Shown piece after piece: positions 16,016 through 24,925 of a DNA stretch of 45,684 nucleotides. The position numbers and the translations under genes are program-made. This stretch comes from Pseudomonas botevensis (lineage in GTDB: Bacteria; Pseudomonadota; Gammaproteobacteria; Pseudomonadales; Pseudomonadaceae). A model generated the notes under the pieces. It made no database searches. It was not told the DNA's origin and saw only the letters and a list, made by a program, of their open reading frames with translations. Location: the NCBI RefSeq assembly GCF_019145475.1, contig NZ_JAHTKI010000033.1, forward strand, positions 1-45,684, read 5' to 3'. The number at the start of each line of letters is the position of its first letter. Position 1 is the first letter of the stretch.

Positions 16016-17368
16016 ATGGACGTGAGCGTATTTGGTACGGGCTATGTTGGCCTTATACAAGCTGCAGCACTTGCCGATGTCGGACATCGAGTTATGTGCG
16101 TTGATATTGATCCGAACAAGATCAAGCAATTACAACAAGCAGTTCCGCCAATTAGTGAGCCTGGTTTATCGGCAACTTTGGAAGAGAACATCAAGGCCGG
16201 CCGTCTGCTGTTCAGCACCCAGGCCAGCGATGCCGTTGAACATGCCGAAATGATCTTCATCGCCGTCGGTACGCCGGCCGATGAGGACGGCTCCGCCGAC
16301 CTCAGCCACGTACTCAACGTCGCCCGCCAGATCGCCAGTTTCATGGAGGCCGACCGCACGCTGATCATCAAGTCCACGGTGCCGGTGGGCACGGCGGACC
16401 AGGTGTTGAGCACCGCCCGCAACGAGTTGCAGCGGCGCGGCAAAAGCGAGCTCACCGTGCGGGTGGTCTCCAATCCTGAGTTTCTCAAGGAAGGCAGCGC
16501 CCTCGCCGACTGCATGCGCCCGGACCGGATCATCGTCGGCACCCGCGATGACGAAGCGCGCGAGCAGATGAGCCAGCTCTACGCGCCGTTCTGCCGCAAC
16601 CACGAAAAACTGATGTTCATGGACAACCGCAGCGCCGAGCTGACCAAGTACGCAGCCAACGCGATGCTCGCCACCCGCATCAGCTTCATGAACGAATTGG
16701 CCAACCTCACCGAACTGCTCGGCGCCGACATCGAAGCGGTGCGCAAGGGCATCGGCTCCGACCCGCGCATCGGCTACCACTTCATCTACCCCGGTTGCGG
16801 CTTTGGCGGTTCGTGCTTCCCCAAGGATCTGCGCGCCCTGCTGCACACCGCCGAACACAACGGCATGCCGCTGAAACTGCTGCGCAGTGTCACCGACGTC
16901 AATGACAGCCAGCGGCACATCCTGTTCAACAAGCTCAAGGCCCAGTTCCCCCAGGGACTCGCCGGAAAATCCATCGCGATCTGGGGCCTGGCGTTCAAGC
17001 CGAACACCGATGACATGCGCGAAGCCCCCAGCCGTTACCTGATGGACGCGTTGTGGGCCGAAGGGGCCAGCGTGCAGGCCTACGATCCGGAAGCGATGTC
17101 CGAATGCCGGCGCCTCTACGGCTACCGCGACGACCTGCACCTGTGCGCCACCCGCGACGACACCCTGGAAGACGCCGACGCGCTGGTGATCTGCACCGAA
17201 TGGAAAAACTTTCGCGTGGTGGATTTCGAGTTGCTGGCCGACAAGCTGCGCTCGAAGGTGATCGTCGACGGCCGCAACCTCTACAACCCGGAACAAGTGG
17301 CCGCCGCCGGCCTGCACTACAGCGGCATCGGCCTGCGCCACATCGTCCCCGAAGGACTGCGGCCATGA
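16016..17368 (+). CDS. ugd: UDP-glucose/GDP-mannose 6-dehydrogenase family, likely UDP-glucose dehydrogenase
   Basis: 450 residues from the ATG at 16016 with GAGG upstream; the frame stays open upstream but lacks homology. It oxidises a nucleotide sugar to the uronic acid with two NAD+. Visible are the Rossmann motif GTGYVG (7-12), VDIDPNKI, VGTPADEDGSADLS, STVPVGTADQV, SNPEFLKEGSALADCMRPDR, and the catalytic-Cys motif GFGGSCFPKDL (Cys267), with the C-terminal WGLAFKPNTDDMREAPS. Length and motifs fit bacterial Ugd; AlgD-type GDP-mannose dehydrogenase is the alternative. A UDP-uronate 4-epimerase-like gene follows directly, favouring UDP-glucose. As first gene of the operon it supplies the acidic sugar of the polymer. 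Confidence 0.9.
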   Translation: MDVSVFGTGYVGLIQAAALADVGHRVMCVDIDPNKIKQLQQAVPPISEPGLSATLEENIKAGRLLFSTQASDAVEHAEMIFIAVGTPADEDGSADLSHVLNVARQIASFMEADRTLIIKSTVPVGTADQVLSTARNELQRRGKSELTVRVVSNPEFLKEGSALADCMRPDRIIVGTRDDEAREQMSQLYAPFCRNHEKLMFMDNRSAELTKYAANAMLATRISFMNELANLTELLGADIEAVRKGIGSDPRIGYHFIYPGCGFGGSCFPKDLRALLHTAEHNGMPLKLLRSVTDVNDSQRHILFNKLKAQFPQGLAGKSIAIWGLAFKPNTDDMREAPSRYLMDALWAEGASVQAYDPEAMSECRRLYGYRDDLHLCATRDDTLEDADALVICTEWKNFRVVDFELLADKLRSKVIVDGRNLYNPEQVAAAGLHYSGIGLRHIVPEGLRP

Positions 17369-18402
17369 AGGTTCTCGTCACCGGCGCCGCCGGGTTCATT
17401 GGCGCTCATTGCGTGCTGCGGCTGTTGCGCGACGGCCATCAAGTGCTGGGCCTGGACAATTTCAACGGCTACTACGACCCGCAGCTCAAGCATGATCGGG
17501 TGCGCTGGGTACGCGGACAGGCCGGGGATTTCCAGCTCGACACGGTGGACCTGGCCGACGCACCGGCAATCAAGGCGCTGTTCGTCCGCGAACGGCCGCA
17601 AGTGGTGGTCCACCTCGCGGCGCAGGCCGGGGTGCGTTATTCGCTGGAAAATCCCCGGGCGTATCTGGACAGCAACCTCAACGGTTTCCTCAACATCCTC
17701 GAAGGCTGCCGCCATCACCCGGTCGAGCATTTGATCTACGCCTCGTCGAGTTCGGTATACGGCGCCAACCAGCACACGCCGTACTCGGTGAAGGATGGGG
17801 TCAACCACCCGCTGTCGCTGTACGCCGCCACCAAAAAAGCCAATGAGCTGATGGCCCACAGCTACAGCCACCTGTTCGGCATTCCCAGCACCGGTCTGCG
17901 TTTTTTCACGGTGTACGGGCCTTGGGGCCGGCCGGATATGTCGCCGATCCAGTTCGCCCGGGCGATCAGTGAGGGGCAACCGCTGAAGTTGTTCAACTAC
18001 GGCGAGCACCAGCGTGATTTCACTTACATCGACGACATCGTCGAAAGCATCGCGCGGCTGGTGCAACTGCCGCCGCTGGCCCACCCGGAATGGGACCGCG
18101 AACAGCCCGATCCGGCCAGCAGCATGGCGCCGTGGCGGCTGTTCAACATCGGCGGGCAACACCCCGTCGCACTGAAAACCTACCTGGCCCTGATGGAAAA
18201 ACACCTCGGCCAGAAAGCCATTGTCGAGCTGCTGCCCCTGCAACCGGGCGACGTGCTCAACACCTGCGCCGAAGCGGCCGATCTGGCCCAGGCCACCGGG
18301 TTCCAGCCCCGGGTAGAGCTGGATGAAGGGCTGGGGCGTTTCATCGCCTGGTTCCGCGATTACTACCCCACTGCCTGTCGCCCACGAGCCGTTCACGGCT
18401 GA
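17365..18402 (+). CDS. NAD-dependent epimerase, likely UDP-glucuronate 4-epimerase
   Basis: 345 residues from the ATG at 17365, overlapping the ugd stop by four bases. It is an extended short-chain dehydrogenase: NAD motif GAAGFIG (7-13), LDNFNGYYDPQLKHDRV, VVHLAAQAGVRYSLENPRAY, SSSSVYGAN, catalytic Tyr153/Lys157 in YAATKKANE, and FFTVYGPWGRPDM. The NGYYD and AGVRYSLENP motifs are typical of UDP-GlcA to UDP-GalA epimerases (CapI-like). Coupled directly to Ugd, it should make UDP-galacturonate from the Ugd product, so the polymer probably contains a uronic acid. The exact sugar is inferred from family, not shown. Confidence 0.88.
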   Translation: MKVLVTGAAGFIGAHCVLRLLRDGHQVLGLDNFNGYYDPQLKHDRVRWVRGQAGDFQLDTVDLADAPAIKALFVRERPQVVVHLAAQAGVRYSLENPRAYLDSNLNGFLNILEGCRHHPVEHLIYASSSSVYGANQHTPYSVKDGVNHPLSLYAATKKANELMAHSYSHLFGIPSTGLRFFTVYGPWGRPDMSPIQFARAISEGQPLKLFNYGEHQRDFTYIDDIVESIARLVQLPPLAHPEWDREQPDPASSMAPWRLFNIGGQHPVALKTYLALMEKHLGQKAIVELLPLQPGDVLNTCAEAADLAQATGFQPRVELDEGLGRFIAWFRDYYPTACRPRAVHG

Positions 18403-18419
18403 TTTCAGCAGAGGACTTT

Positions 18420-19166
18420 ATGACTGGACATGAAAAAGGTGTGCCGCTCCAGCAGTTGCAGCGTGACAAGCGTATGGATCCCGAGCAACGAATGCGCCTC
18501 GATGCCGCGATCCACCGTCAGGGTCGCGGCTGGGTTACCGGGCGCGATGGCGGCCGGCCCTGGACGCTGTCGCGTACCAACCGGGTCATGGCGTGTCTCG
18601 GCGCACTGATGATTCTGCTGCTGATTTCCCCGCTGCTGCTGGGCCTGGCGCTGGCCATCAAGTTCACCAGTTCGGGGCCGGTGATGTTCGTGCAGAAACG
18701 CACCGGTTATCGCGGGCGCAAGTTCGGCATGTTCAAGTTCCGCACCATGGTCGCCAATGCCGAAGAGTTGAAAGAGTCGCTGCGCCACCTGAACAAGCAC
18801 GGTGTCGACGCCATCGACTTCAAGATCGACAAGGACCCGCGAATCACCGGCATCGGCAGTTTTCTGCGGCGCACCAGCCTCGACGAACTGCCCAACCTGA
18901 TCAACGTGGTGACCGGTGACATGCGCCTGGTCGGCCCTCGCCCGACCTCGTTCAATGCCTACCGCTACAAGGACAGTCACCTCGCCCGCCTGGCGATCTA
19001 CCCCGGCATGACCGGCCTGTGGCAGATCTCCGGACGCAGCAACATCGACTTCGACCAGCGCGTTGAGTTGGACCTCAGCTACATCGCCGAGCAGAGCCTT
19101 TTGCTTGATCTGAAGATCCTGTTGAAAACCCCCTTCAAAGTATTCAGCGGCCACGGAGCAAGCTAA
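18420..19166 (+). CDS. Polyprenyl-phosphate sugar-1-phosphate transferase (WcaJ/PssY-type initiating enzyme)
   Basis: 248 residues. After a charged N-terminal ~50 residues there is one membrane hairpin (about 55-82) and then the bacterial sugar transferase domain: GPVMFVQKRTGYRGRKFGMF, FKFRTM, DPRITGIGSFLRRTSLDELP, GDMRLVGPRP, and YPGMTGLWQISGRS. These proteins transfer a hexose-1-phosphate to undecaprenyl phosphate and so start repeat-unit assembly at the inner membrane. It lacks the extra N-terminal helices of full WcaJ, so it is the short monotopic form. It lies 17 bp after the epimerase gene; its TAA shares one base with the next ATG. The sugar could be glucose, galactose or an N-acetylated amino sugar. 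Confidence 0.92.
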   Translation: MTGHEKGVPLQQLQRDKRMDPEQRMRLDAAIHRQGRGWVTGRDGGRPWTLSRTNRVMACLGALMILLLISPLLLGLALAIKFTSSGPVMFVQKRTGYRGRKFGMFKFRTMVANAEELKESLRHLNKHGVDAIDFKIDKDPRITGIGSFLRRTSLDELPNLINVVTGDMRLVGPRPTSFNAYRYKDSHLARLAIYPGMTGLWQISGRSNIDFDQRVELDLSYIAEQSLLLDLKILLKTPFKVFSGHGAS

Positions 19167-19813
19167 TGGACGGTTCAACCAACAAAAGCCTGAGCATTGC
19201 CAGCCCCAGCGAGTCGAACCTGACCTCGACCGTGCTGGATCTGGATCTGCGGATCCTGTTCCTGACCGCCGCCAACCCCGGCGCCGGCACCACCACCAGC
19301 GCCCTGGCGCTGGCCAGCCAACTGGCGCAGATGAGCAGCGGCCTGGTGCTGCTGGTCGACGCCAGCCAGTCGGCGAACAACCTCACCCAGCAACTGAACC
19401 TGAGCAAGGAGCGCGGCCTGCGCGACCTGCTGTTCAACCCGGACAACCCGCCGCTGTTGCAGGACTGCGTGGTGCAGGTCTCGAGCCTGCCGTTCCATGT
19501 GCTGCCCAACGGCCGGCCGATCCGCACCATGGAACACCTGACCGCCGAGCGCCTGAGCCCGCTGCTCGACCAGTTGGGCAGCCAGTACCGCTTTGTGGTG
19601 ATCGACGGCGACGCGGTGTACTCCGCCGCCGACACGCTGGTCATCAGCACCCAGGTGGACGGCGTGGTGTTCGTGGTACGCGCCGAGGACACCCGTTGGG
19701 AAGTCGCACAAGCGGCCGTGCAACGGTTGACCCAGGCCGGGGCGAAAGTCGTCGGCAGCGTGTTCAACCGGCGCAAGTACTACATGCCCAAATGGCTCTA
19801 CAAAAACCTGTAA
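19166..19813 (+). CDS. CpsD/BY-kinase-like ATPase homologue with degenerate Walker motifs
   Basis: 215 residues. The fold pattern is that of the cytoplasmic ATPase half of Wzc/CpsD-type tyrosine kinases (LRILFLTAANPGAGTTTSAL; GLVLLVDASQSANNLTQQLN; QYRFVVIDGDAVYSAADTLV; VVFVVRAEDTRWEVAQAAVQ). The Walker A lysine is absent: NPGAGTTT at 37-44 has Thr42 where GK(S/T) is expected. The A' Asp survives (D65) but not the DxR pattern, and the B region reads VVIDGDA (D147) rather than IIDTPP. The C-terminus has three Tyr in the last 11 residues (KYYMPKWLYKNL), short of a full tyrosine cluster. It probably partners the separate chain-length protein two genes downstream; it may bind nucleotide weakly or act as a non-catalytic regulator. 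Confidence 0.8.
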   Translation: MDGSTNKSLSIASPSESNLTSTVLDLDLRILFLTAANPGAGTTTSALALASQLAQMSSGLVLLVDASQSANNLTQQLNLSKERGLRDLLFNPDNPPLLQDCVVQVSSLPFHVLPNGRPIRTMEHLTAERLSPLLDQLGSQYRFVVIDGDAVYSAADTLVISTQVDGVVFVVRAEDTRWEVAQAAVQRLTQAGAKVVGSVFNRRKYYMPKWLYKNL

Positions 19814-19834
19814 GCGAACGCGAAGGATGACGCC

Positions 19835-20860
19835 ATGAACGCCAAAATGCTTGTCCTGCTGTTGCTGCCGCTCGCAGGTTGCTCCAGCACTTCCGAAACC
19901 CAGACCATGCCGGTGAATATCCTCACCGCCGCCCCGGCCAACGCCCAGGCCACCGACATGCCGATGGTCGAGCAGACCCTGCGCCCGCAGGATGTGCTGG
20001 ACGTGATCTTTCACATCAGCACCAGCGGTTCGGACGCCTACCGCGTGCAGTCGGGTGACCAGATCGGCCTGAACTTCACCGCCGCCAGCCAGCTCAACGG
20101 CAATCAACTGGTGCTGCCCGACGGCACCATCGAACTGCCGGGCGCCAACACCTCAGTGAAAATCGCCGGGCTGACCAGCGATGAAGCGCGCCAGGAAATC
20201 CAGCGCGCCTACCAGCGCAAGCAACTGTTCCAGCCCAACCGCAACCAGTTGACGGTGCAGATCATCAGCCCGCTGACCAACGAGCAGAATCTGAAAAGCG
20301 CCCTCAACCACCCGGCCACCGGCATGAGCCGGGAGATCACCGTGGGCACCGACGGCTACGCGAGCTTCCCGGAAATCGGTTCGGTGCCGCTGCAAGGCAT
20401 GACCATCAATCAACTGGAAACCTTCCTCAACCAGAAGTACGCGCAACTGCCGGGACGGATGAGCGTGGACGTGCTGCTCAAGTCCACCGCCGGCAACGAG
20501 ATCTATGTGCTGGGTGAAGTCGGCCAGCCCGGTTCCTACCCGATCCGCCGGCCGGTCTCGGTGCTTGAAGCGCTGACCCTGGCGCGCGGCACCAACGTCA
20601 AGGCGCGGCTCGATTCGGTGGTGATCATGCGCCGCAACGGCAATCAGGTGCAGGCGGTGCATTACGACGTCGAGAAGGCCCTGTCCGGCGAAGCGCCGCA
20701 AATCGCCTACCTGCAACCGAACGACATGCTCTACGTGCCGAAAACCAAACTGGCCAGCGCCGGCGATCTTGCCCGGCAACTGGCCGACGTAGTGCTGTTC
20801 CAGGGCGTGGGCTTCAGCTTCGGCTATCGCGTTGACAACAAAGGCAGTAACAACAACTGA
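19835..20860 (+). CDS. Wza-type outer-membrane polysaccharide export lipoprotein
   Basis: 341 residues with a lipoprotein signal (MNAKMLVLLLLPLAGCSSTS, lipobox Cys16). Polysaccharide-export (PES) motifs appear twice: QDVLDVIFHIS...YRVQSGDQIGLNFTA near 50-85, and GTDGYASFPEIGSVPLQGMT. An SLBB-like segment, EIYVLGEVGQPGSYPIRRPV, then GTNVKARLDSVVIMR, follows near 225-270, with LQPNDMLYVPKT near the end. It forms the translocation channel from periplasm to outer membrane for the Wzx/Wzy polymer. It lies 21 bp after the ATPase-like gene and 17 bp before the chain-length gene, its expected partner. Length is close to the usual 360-380 residues. Confidence 0.92.
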   Translation: MNAKMLVLLLLPLAGCSSTSETQTMPVNILTAAPANAQATDMPMVEQTLRPQDVLDVIFHISTSGSDAYRVQSGDQIGLNFTAASQLNGNQLVLPDGTIELPGANTSVKIAGLTSDEARQEIQRAYQRKQLFQPNRNQLTVQIISPLTNEQNLKSALNHPATGMSREITVGTDGYASFPEIGSVPLQGMTINQLETFLNQKYAQLPGRMSVDVLLKSTAGNEIYVLGEVGQPGSYPIRRPVSVLEALTLARGTNVKARLDSVVIMRRNGNQVQAVHYDVEKALSGEAPQIAYLQPNDMLYVPKTKLASAGDLARQLADVVLFQGVGFSFGYRVDNKGSNNN

Positions 20861-20877
20861 CTCTCAGGTGACCGATC

Positions 20878-22470
20878 ATGAATCCAAAGGAAAACTACCT
20901 GCATGAGTTCTTCAGGATCTTTTTCGCCAACAAACAACTGGTGAAACGGGTCTTCCTGATCTTTGCAGTGATCGCGCTGGTGCTGCCGCTGGTGCTCAAA
21001 CAAAGCTTCGATATCACCGCTCAGGTGATCGTGCAGTCGAAAAAACTCTCCCAGGGCGATGCGACCACCTCCCTGACGGTGGACAACGCCACGTTCATTC
21101 CGCCGTCGCTGGCGGACATGGAAACCGAAAGCAACATCCTGCGTTCGCCGGCATTGATCCGCCAGACCATCAGCGAACTGCGCGACAAGGGCGAATACAC
21201 CCCCTCGCCGGGCATGTTCAGCAAACTGGTGGGCGAACCGTTCAAGCGCTACGTCACCTCGCCGCTGCGTCAGCATGTGATCAACCCGCTGCGCAATGCC
21301 CTGGGGCTGGAAACCGATCCGGTGCGTGACACCGCGCTCGACGCCCTGACCCAGCAAGCCGTCGACAGCCTGAAGATCGAAACCCTGCCGGGTTCCAACG
21401 TGATCTCCATCGACTACAGCTTCAACGATCCGAAACAAGGCACCGCGTTCGTCGCCGCGCTGTTGCAGAACTATCTGGTGAGCCGTCAGGCGCTGCAATC
21501 GATCGACCTGCCGCAGTCCTTCTACGAAACCAAGAAGCATCTGTATCAGGTGCGCCTCGATGGCCTGGAAGGCAACCGGCAAGCGCTGCTGGAAAGTGTC
21601 GGCTCGTCCGATCCGAAAGAGGAAATCACCTTCCGCCTCAACGCGATCAACACCGAAGAGCAAGCGCTCAGCCTGTATCAGGATCGTCTGCTGCAAAGCC
21701 AGCGCTGGCTCGAATACCTGAAAACCGCCCTGGCCGCCGCCAGCAACAACAAGCTCAACGACTACACCTTCCCCTTCACCTTCACCACCACCGTGGACAA
21801 CGTCGCGTTCGAAGACCGTGAGGTGAAACAGCTCGGCGAGCAACTCACCACCCAGGTCAGCCGTTACATGAACGATCTGGCGGTGTTCCAGCCCGGCAGT
21901 GAGCCGATGCTGCTGACCCGCGAGCAGATCGCCCGCACCCGCCAGCAGTTCCTCAAAGTGGTGAGCAACCGCATCCAGGAACGCACCACCGATCTGACAG
22001 TGGTACAGCAGGTGATCGATCAGAAGACCGCGCGCATCGCCGAGTTCAAGAACCGTATCCATCAGTTGCAGCAGACCCAGAGCAAGCTGCGGCAGATGGA
22101 CACCGAGATCGATGCCCTGCACGCCGCATTCTCGACCTACGCCCAGCGCTTTGCCGAGAGCAGCACCAACGGCTTGCTCAACGACGACCTGTCCAACGCC
22201 CGGGTGTTGAGCCCGCCGTACGAACCGACCGAAGCGGCGTTCCCCAAACCGATGCTGATCATTCCGTTCGGCCTGTTCACCGGTCTGCTGCTGGCGATGG
22301 CCCTGGTGTATGTGCGTGAGTTCTTCGATCACCGCTTCAAACACCCGGCGCAAATCAGCCACGAACTCGGCTTGCCGGTGCTGCTGGTGCTCAACGACGA
22401 GAACACTCAGCCGGGCAATCCGCACAAGAACTGGACCGTGCCAAGCTTTGTCCACTGGGTGCGCAATTGA
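20878..22470 (+). CDS. Wzz/GumC-type polysaccharide chain-length determinant
   Basis: 530 residues. Membrane helices at about 22-42 and 457-478 flank a long periplasmic coiled-coil region (LYQVRLDGLEGNRQALLESV; IQERTTDLTVVQQVIDQKTA; RIHQLQQTQSKLRQMDTEID). The distal PLVLKQSFDITAQVIVQSKK start and the Pro-rich ARVLSPPYEPTEAAFPKPML before the second helix are typical of Wzz/GumC polysaccharide co-polymerases. There is no kinase domain; the short cytoplasmic tail (HELGLPVLLVLNDENTQPGN) resembles the linker where Wzc would continue, so kinase and co-polymerase are split, as in Gram-positive CpsC/CpsD. Its TGA overlaps the TTG of the next gene. Confidence 0.9.
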   Translation: MNPKENYLHEFFRIFFANKQLVKRVFLIFAVIALVLPLVLKQSFDITAQVIVQSKKLSQGDATTSLTVDNATFIPPSLADMETESNILRSPALIRQTISELRDKGEYTPSPGMFSKLVGEPFKRYVTSPLRQHVINPLRNALGLETDPVRDTALDALTQQAVDSLKIETLPGSNVISIDYSFNDPKQGTAFVAALLQNYLVSRQALQSIDLPQSFYETKKHLYQVRLDGLEGNRQALLESVGSSDPKEEITFRLNAINTEEQALSLYQDRLLQSQRWLEYLKTALAAASNNKLNDYTFPFTFTTTVDNVAFEDREVKQLGEQLTTQVSRYMNDLAVFQPGSEPMLLTREQIARTRQQFLKVVSNRIQERTTDLTVVQQVIDQKTARIAEFKNRIHQLQQTQSKLRQMDTEIDALHAAFSTYAQRFAESSTNGLLNDDLSNARVLSPPYEPTEAAFPKPMLIIPFGLFTGLLLAMALVYVREFFDHRFKHPAQISHELGLPVLLVLNDENTQPGNPHKNWTVPSFVHWVRN

Positions 22471-23558
22471 ATACGCCAGCCACTCCGACCGCCGCCCTGC
22501 CGATCATTCATTTGCTCAGCAGCGGCGGCTTCTACGGGGCCGAGCGGATGTTGCTGGATCATTGCCTGGCGACGCCGGGACAGCATCAGGTGCTGTTCCT
22601 CGACGCGCCACCCGCGTTGATCGAGCGCTTCCGCCAGGCCGGAGTCGCCGCGCAGGGTTGCACGGGGCTCGGTGGCTTGTTGCGGCACCTGCGCCAGCGC
22701 CGGGCCGAGCGTCCGCTGATCAACACCCACAACTTCAAAGGGCTGTTGTTCGGCTGGGTCGGCGCCAGCCTGTTGCGCCTGCCGCTGGTGATTACCCAGC
22801 ACGGTTTCACCCCGCGCAGCCGCAAACAGAAGTTCTACACCTGGCTGAGCCTGCAACTGTGCCGCACCGCTTCGGTGGACCGGGTGGTGTGCGTGGCCGA
22901 AAGCATCGCAAGGCTGCACCGCCAGGCCAGCGTGCGCGCGGACAAGCTGCAAGTGATCCCCAATGGTTTGCCGGCCGGCGTCGCGCTGACGCCGGACGCC
23001 AACCGCCAGCGCTGGCTCGCCGGATACGTCGGGCGGCTGAGCAGCGAAAAAGGCCCGGATCTGTTTCTCGACGCGTTGATCCCGCTGTGCCTGCAACACC
23101 CGTCGCTGGATGCGGTGATGCTCGGCGACGGCCCGGAACGCGAGACATTGCAGGCGCGGATCGACAGCGCCGGACTGGCGCAACGCATCCACCTGCCGGG
23201 TTATCAGACCGATATGCAAGCCTGGTGGCAACGCCTCGATGCGCTGGTCATCAGCTCGCGCACCGAAGGCACGCCGATGATTCTGCTGGAGGCGATGCAG
23301 GCTGGCGTGCCAGTGGTGGCGTTCGCTGTCGGCGGAATTCCCGATGTGCTGGAGGATCGGCATAACGGTCTGCTGGCAACACCCACTGACACCCGCGCCC
23401 TCGCCCGCCAGCTTGACGCGCTGCTGAGCGAGCCCGGTCTGGCCCGCCACCTGCGGGACAACGCACGACGCACGCAACAGGATCGCTACGACCTCAAGGC
23501 CCTGGCCGAACGCTGGTCGCAGCTGTACATCCGCACGGCACGGGAGGCACGCGCATGA
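22467..23558 (+). CDS. Glycosyltransferase family 4 (GT-B fold)
   Basis: 363 residues from a TTG at 22467 whose TTGA overlaps the previous stop; no ATG precedes the conserved start, so coupled initiation at TTG is likely. The N-terminal half begins IIHLLSSGGFYGAERMLLDH and includes NTHNFKGLLFGWVGASLL and ITQHGFTPRS. The C-terminal half carries the GT4 donor site: GYVGRLSSEKGPDLFLDALI, AVMLGDGPERETLQ, GYQTDMQAWWQRLDALVISS and RTEGTPMILLEAMQAGVPVV with the EX7E glutamates. It adds one sugar to the lipid-linked unit at the cytoplasmic face. Donor and linkage are unknown. Confidence 0.92.
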   Translation: MNTPATPTAALPIIHLLSSGGFYGAERMLLDHCLATPGQHQVLFLDAPPALIERFRQAGVAAQGCTGLGGLLRHLRQRRAERPLINTHNFKGLLFGWVGASLLRLPLVITQHGFTPRSRKQKFYTWLSLQLCRTASVDRVVCVAESIARLHRQASVRADKLQVIPNGLPAGVALTPDANRQRWLAGYVGRLSSEKGPDLFLDALIPLCLQHPSLDAVMLGDGPERETLQARIDSAGLAQRIHLPGYQTDMQAWWQRLDALVISSRTEGTPMILLEAMQAGVPVVAFAVGGIPDVLEDRHNGLLATPTDTRALARQLDALLSEPGLARHLRDNARRTQQDRYDLKALAERWSQLYIRTAREARA

Positions 23559-24925
23559 TTTTCCCGCTCTCGATCATCAGTCTGCTGGGCCTGGCCTGCA
23601 TCGCTCTGCTGGCCAGTCCTTATCCGTATCTGGCGCCGGGTGCGGTGCTGGGTCTGGTGGGCTTCGCGGTGCTGTTCCGCAAGCCGACCTGGGGCCTGCT
23701 CGGCATCGCCGCGCTGGTGCCGTTCGAGGGCTTCTTCAAGGACAACGCGCTGTCGGGCAGCAAACTGCTCGGCGCTTCGCTGGCGGTGATCCTGATGCTG
23801 CAACTGGCGCTGCACCAGATCCCCGCCGAACGCCTGCGCAGCAACATCTGGCGCTACCTGCTGGCGTTCATGGCGCTGTACTTTCTGAGCACCCTGACCA
23901 CCGATGACCTGGGCATGTCCCTGGGGCACCTGCGCGAGCTCAGCGTCGGTCTGATTCTGTTCGTCATCACCTTGCTGATCGGTCGTGAATTGAACCTCGA
24001 CCTGTTCGCCCGACTGGTGACCCTGGCCGTCAGCGCCACCTGCGCCATGGCGATGTTCTCCAGCAAGTTCCAGGATCAGGGCCGCGCCGCCGGCCTGCTC
24101 GAAGACCCCAACGCGTTTGCCCTGTTGATCGCGTTTGCCGTGCCGCTGGCGCTGCTGCTGGTGATTCGCGCGCCGAACTGGCTGCAGCGTCTGGTCTGGG
24201 GCGGTTGCTTCCTGCTGCTGCTCGGCGGCATGACCAAGACCGAATCCCGCTCCGGGCTGGTGGTACTGGCGCTGAGCCTGATCATCGGTTGCTGGCACTA
24301 CCGCACCCAACTGGCACGCATCCGCCCCCGGCACCTGGGTTTCGCCATGCTTGGCGCGGTCATCCTCATTCCTCTGGCGATCGCCGTGATGCCCGCCGGT
24401 TACATCGCTCGCATCCAGTCGTTGAGCGTATTGAGCGCTGGCGCCAGCGGTCACCACGACGAATCCCTCGGCCGGCGCGCCTCGTACATCGTGGTCGGCA
24501 GCCAGATCATCCGCGAGAATCCGCTGCTCGGCTCCGGCCCCGGCACCTTCCCGCTGCACTATGCGACCACCGGTTACGCCAAGGCGTTTTCCGCCAACCG
24601 CAAGATCGGCGACCTGTACCGCCGGGCGCACAACACCTACCTGGAAATCTTCAGCGAGCTGGGGATTCCCGCCGGCCTGCTGTTCGTCGGCATGCTCGGC
24701 CTGGGCCTGTACAACCTGCTGCGGGCGCGCAAGGCGTGGATGCAGCGACGCAACGCCGAGCAGGCAGACATGATGACGCACCTGGGCATGAGTTTCCTGT
24801 CGCTGACGCTGTTCCTGATGTTCCTCAGCGCGCCGAACCAGAAATACCTGTGGATCATGCTCGCGCTGACCAGCGTCCTGCGCCTGAAAGCCGAGCAGGC
24901 ACCGTTGGCGGAGGCCAGGACATGA
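23555..24925 (+). CDS. Wzy-type polymerase / O-antigen ligase superfamily membrane protein
   Basis: 456 residues with about a dozen hydrophobic segments, starting MIFPLSIISLLGLACIALLA. A large periplasmic loop near 290-360 contains the O-antigen-ligase domain signature: ESLGRRASYIVVGSQIIREN, PLLGSGPGTFPLHYATTGYA, and RRAHNTYLEIFSELGIPAGL. Within an exopolysaccharide operon that also encodes a flippase and chain-length protein, such a protein is the expected polymerase that joins repeat units in the periplasm. It overlaps both neighbours by four bases. Ligases and polymerases share this domain, so the polymerase role is taken from context. Confidence 0.88.
   Translation: MIFPLSIISLLGLACIALLASPYPYLAPGAVLGLVGFAVLFRKPTWGLLGIAALVPFEGFFKDNALSGSKLLGASLAVILMLQLALHQIPAERLRSNIWRYLLAFMALYFLSTLTTDDLGMSLGHLRELSVGLILFVITLLIGRELNLDLFARLVTLAVSATCAMAMFSSKFQDQGRAAGLLEDPNAFALLIAFAVPLALLLVIRAPNWLQRLVWGGCFLLLLGGMTKTESRSGLVVLALSLIIGCWHYRTQLARIRPRHLGFAMLGAVILIPLAIAVMPAGYIARIQSLSVLSAGASGHHDESLGRRASYIVVGSQIIRENPLLGSGPGTFPLHYATTGYAKAFSANRKIGDLYRRAHNTYLEIFSELGIPAGLLFVGMLGLGLYNLLRARKAWMQRRNAEQADMMTHLGMSFLSLTLFLMFLSAPNQKYLWIMLALTSVLRLKAEQAPLAEART

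Noticed and set aside
16016..17368. Identification of the polysaccharide locus as alginate via an AlgD-like dehydrogenase
   Set aside because: The next gene is a UDP-uronate epimerase-type enzyme and no alg8, alg44 or algE-type genes are present; the system is Wzx/Wzy-dependent.
20824..22455. A 543-codon minus-strand frame opposite the chain-length gene
   Set aside because: Shadow of the Wzz/GumC-type gene, which is supported by membrane helices, coiled coil and operon position.
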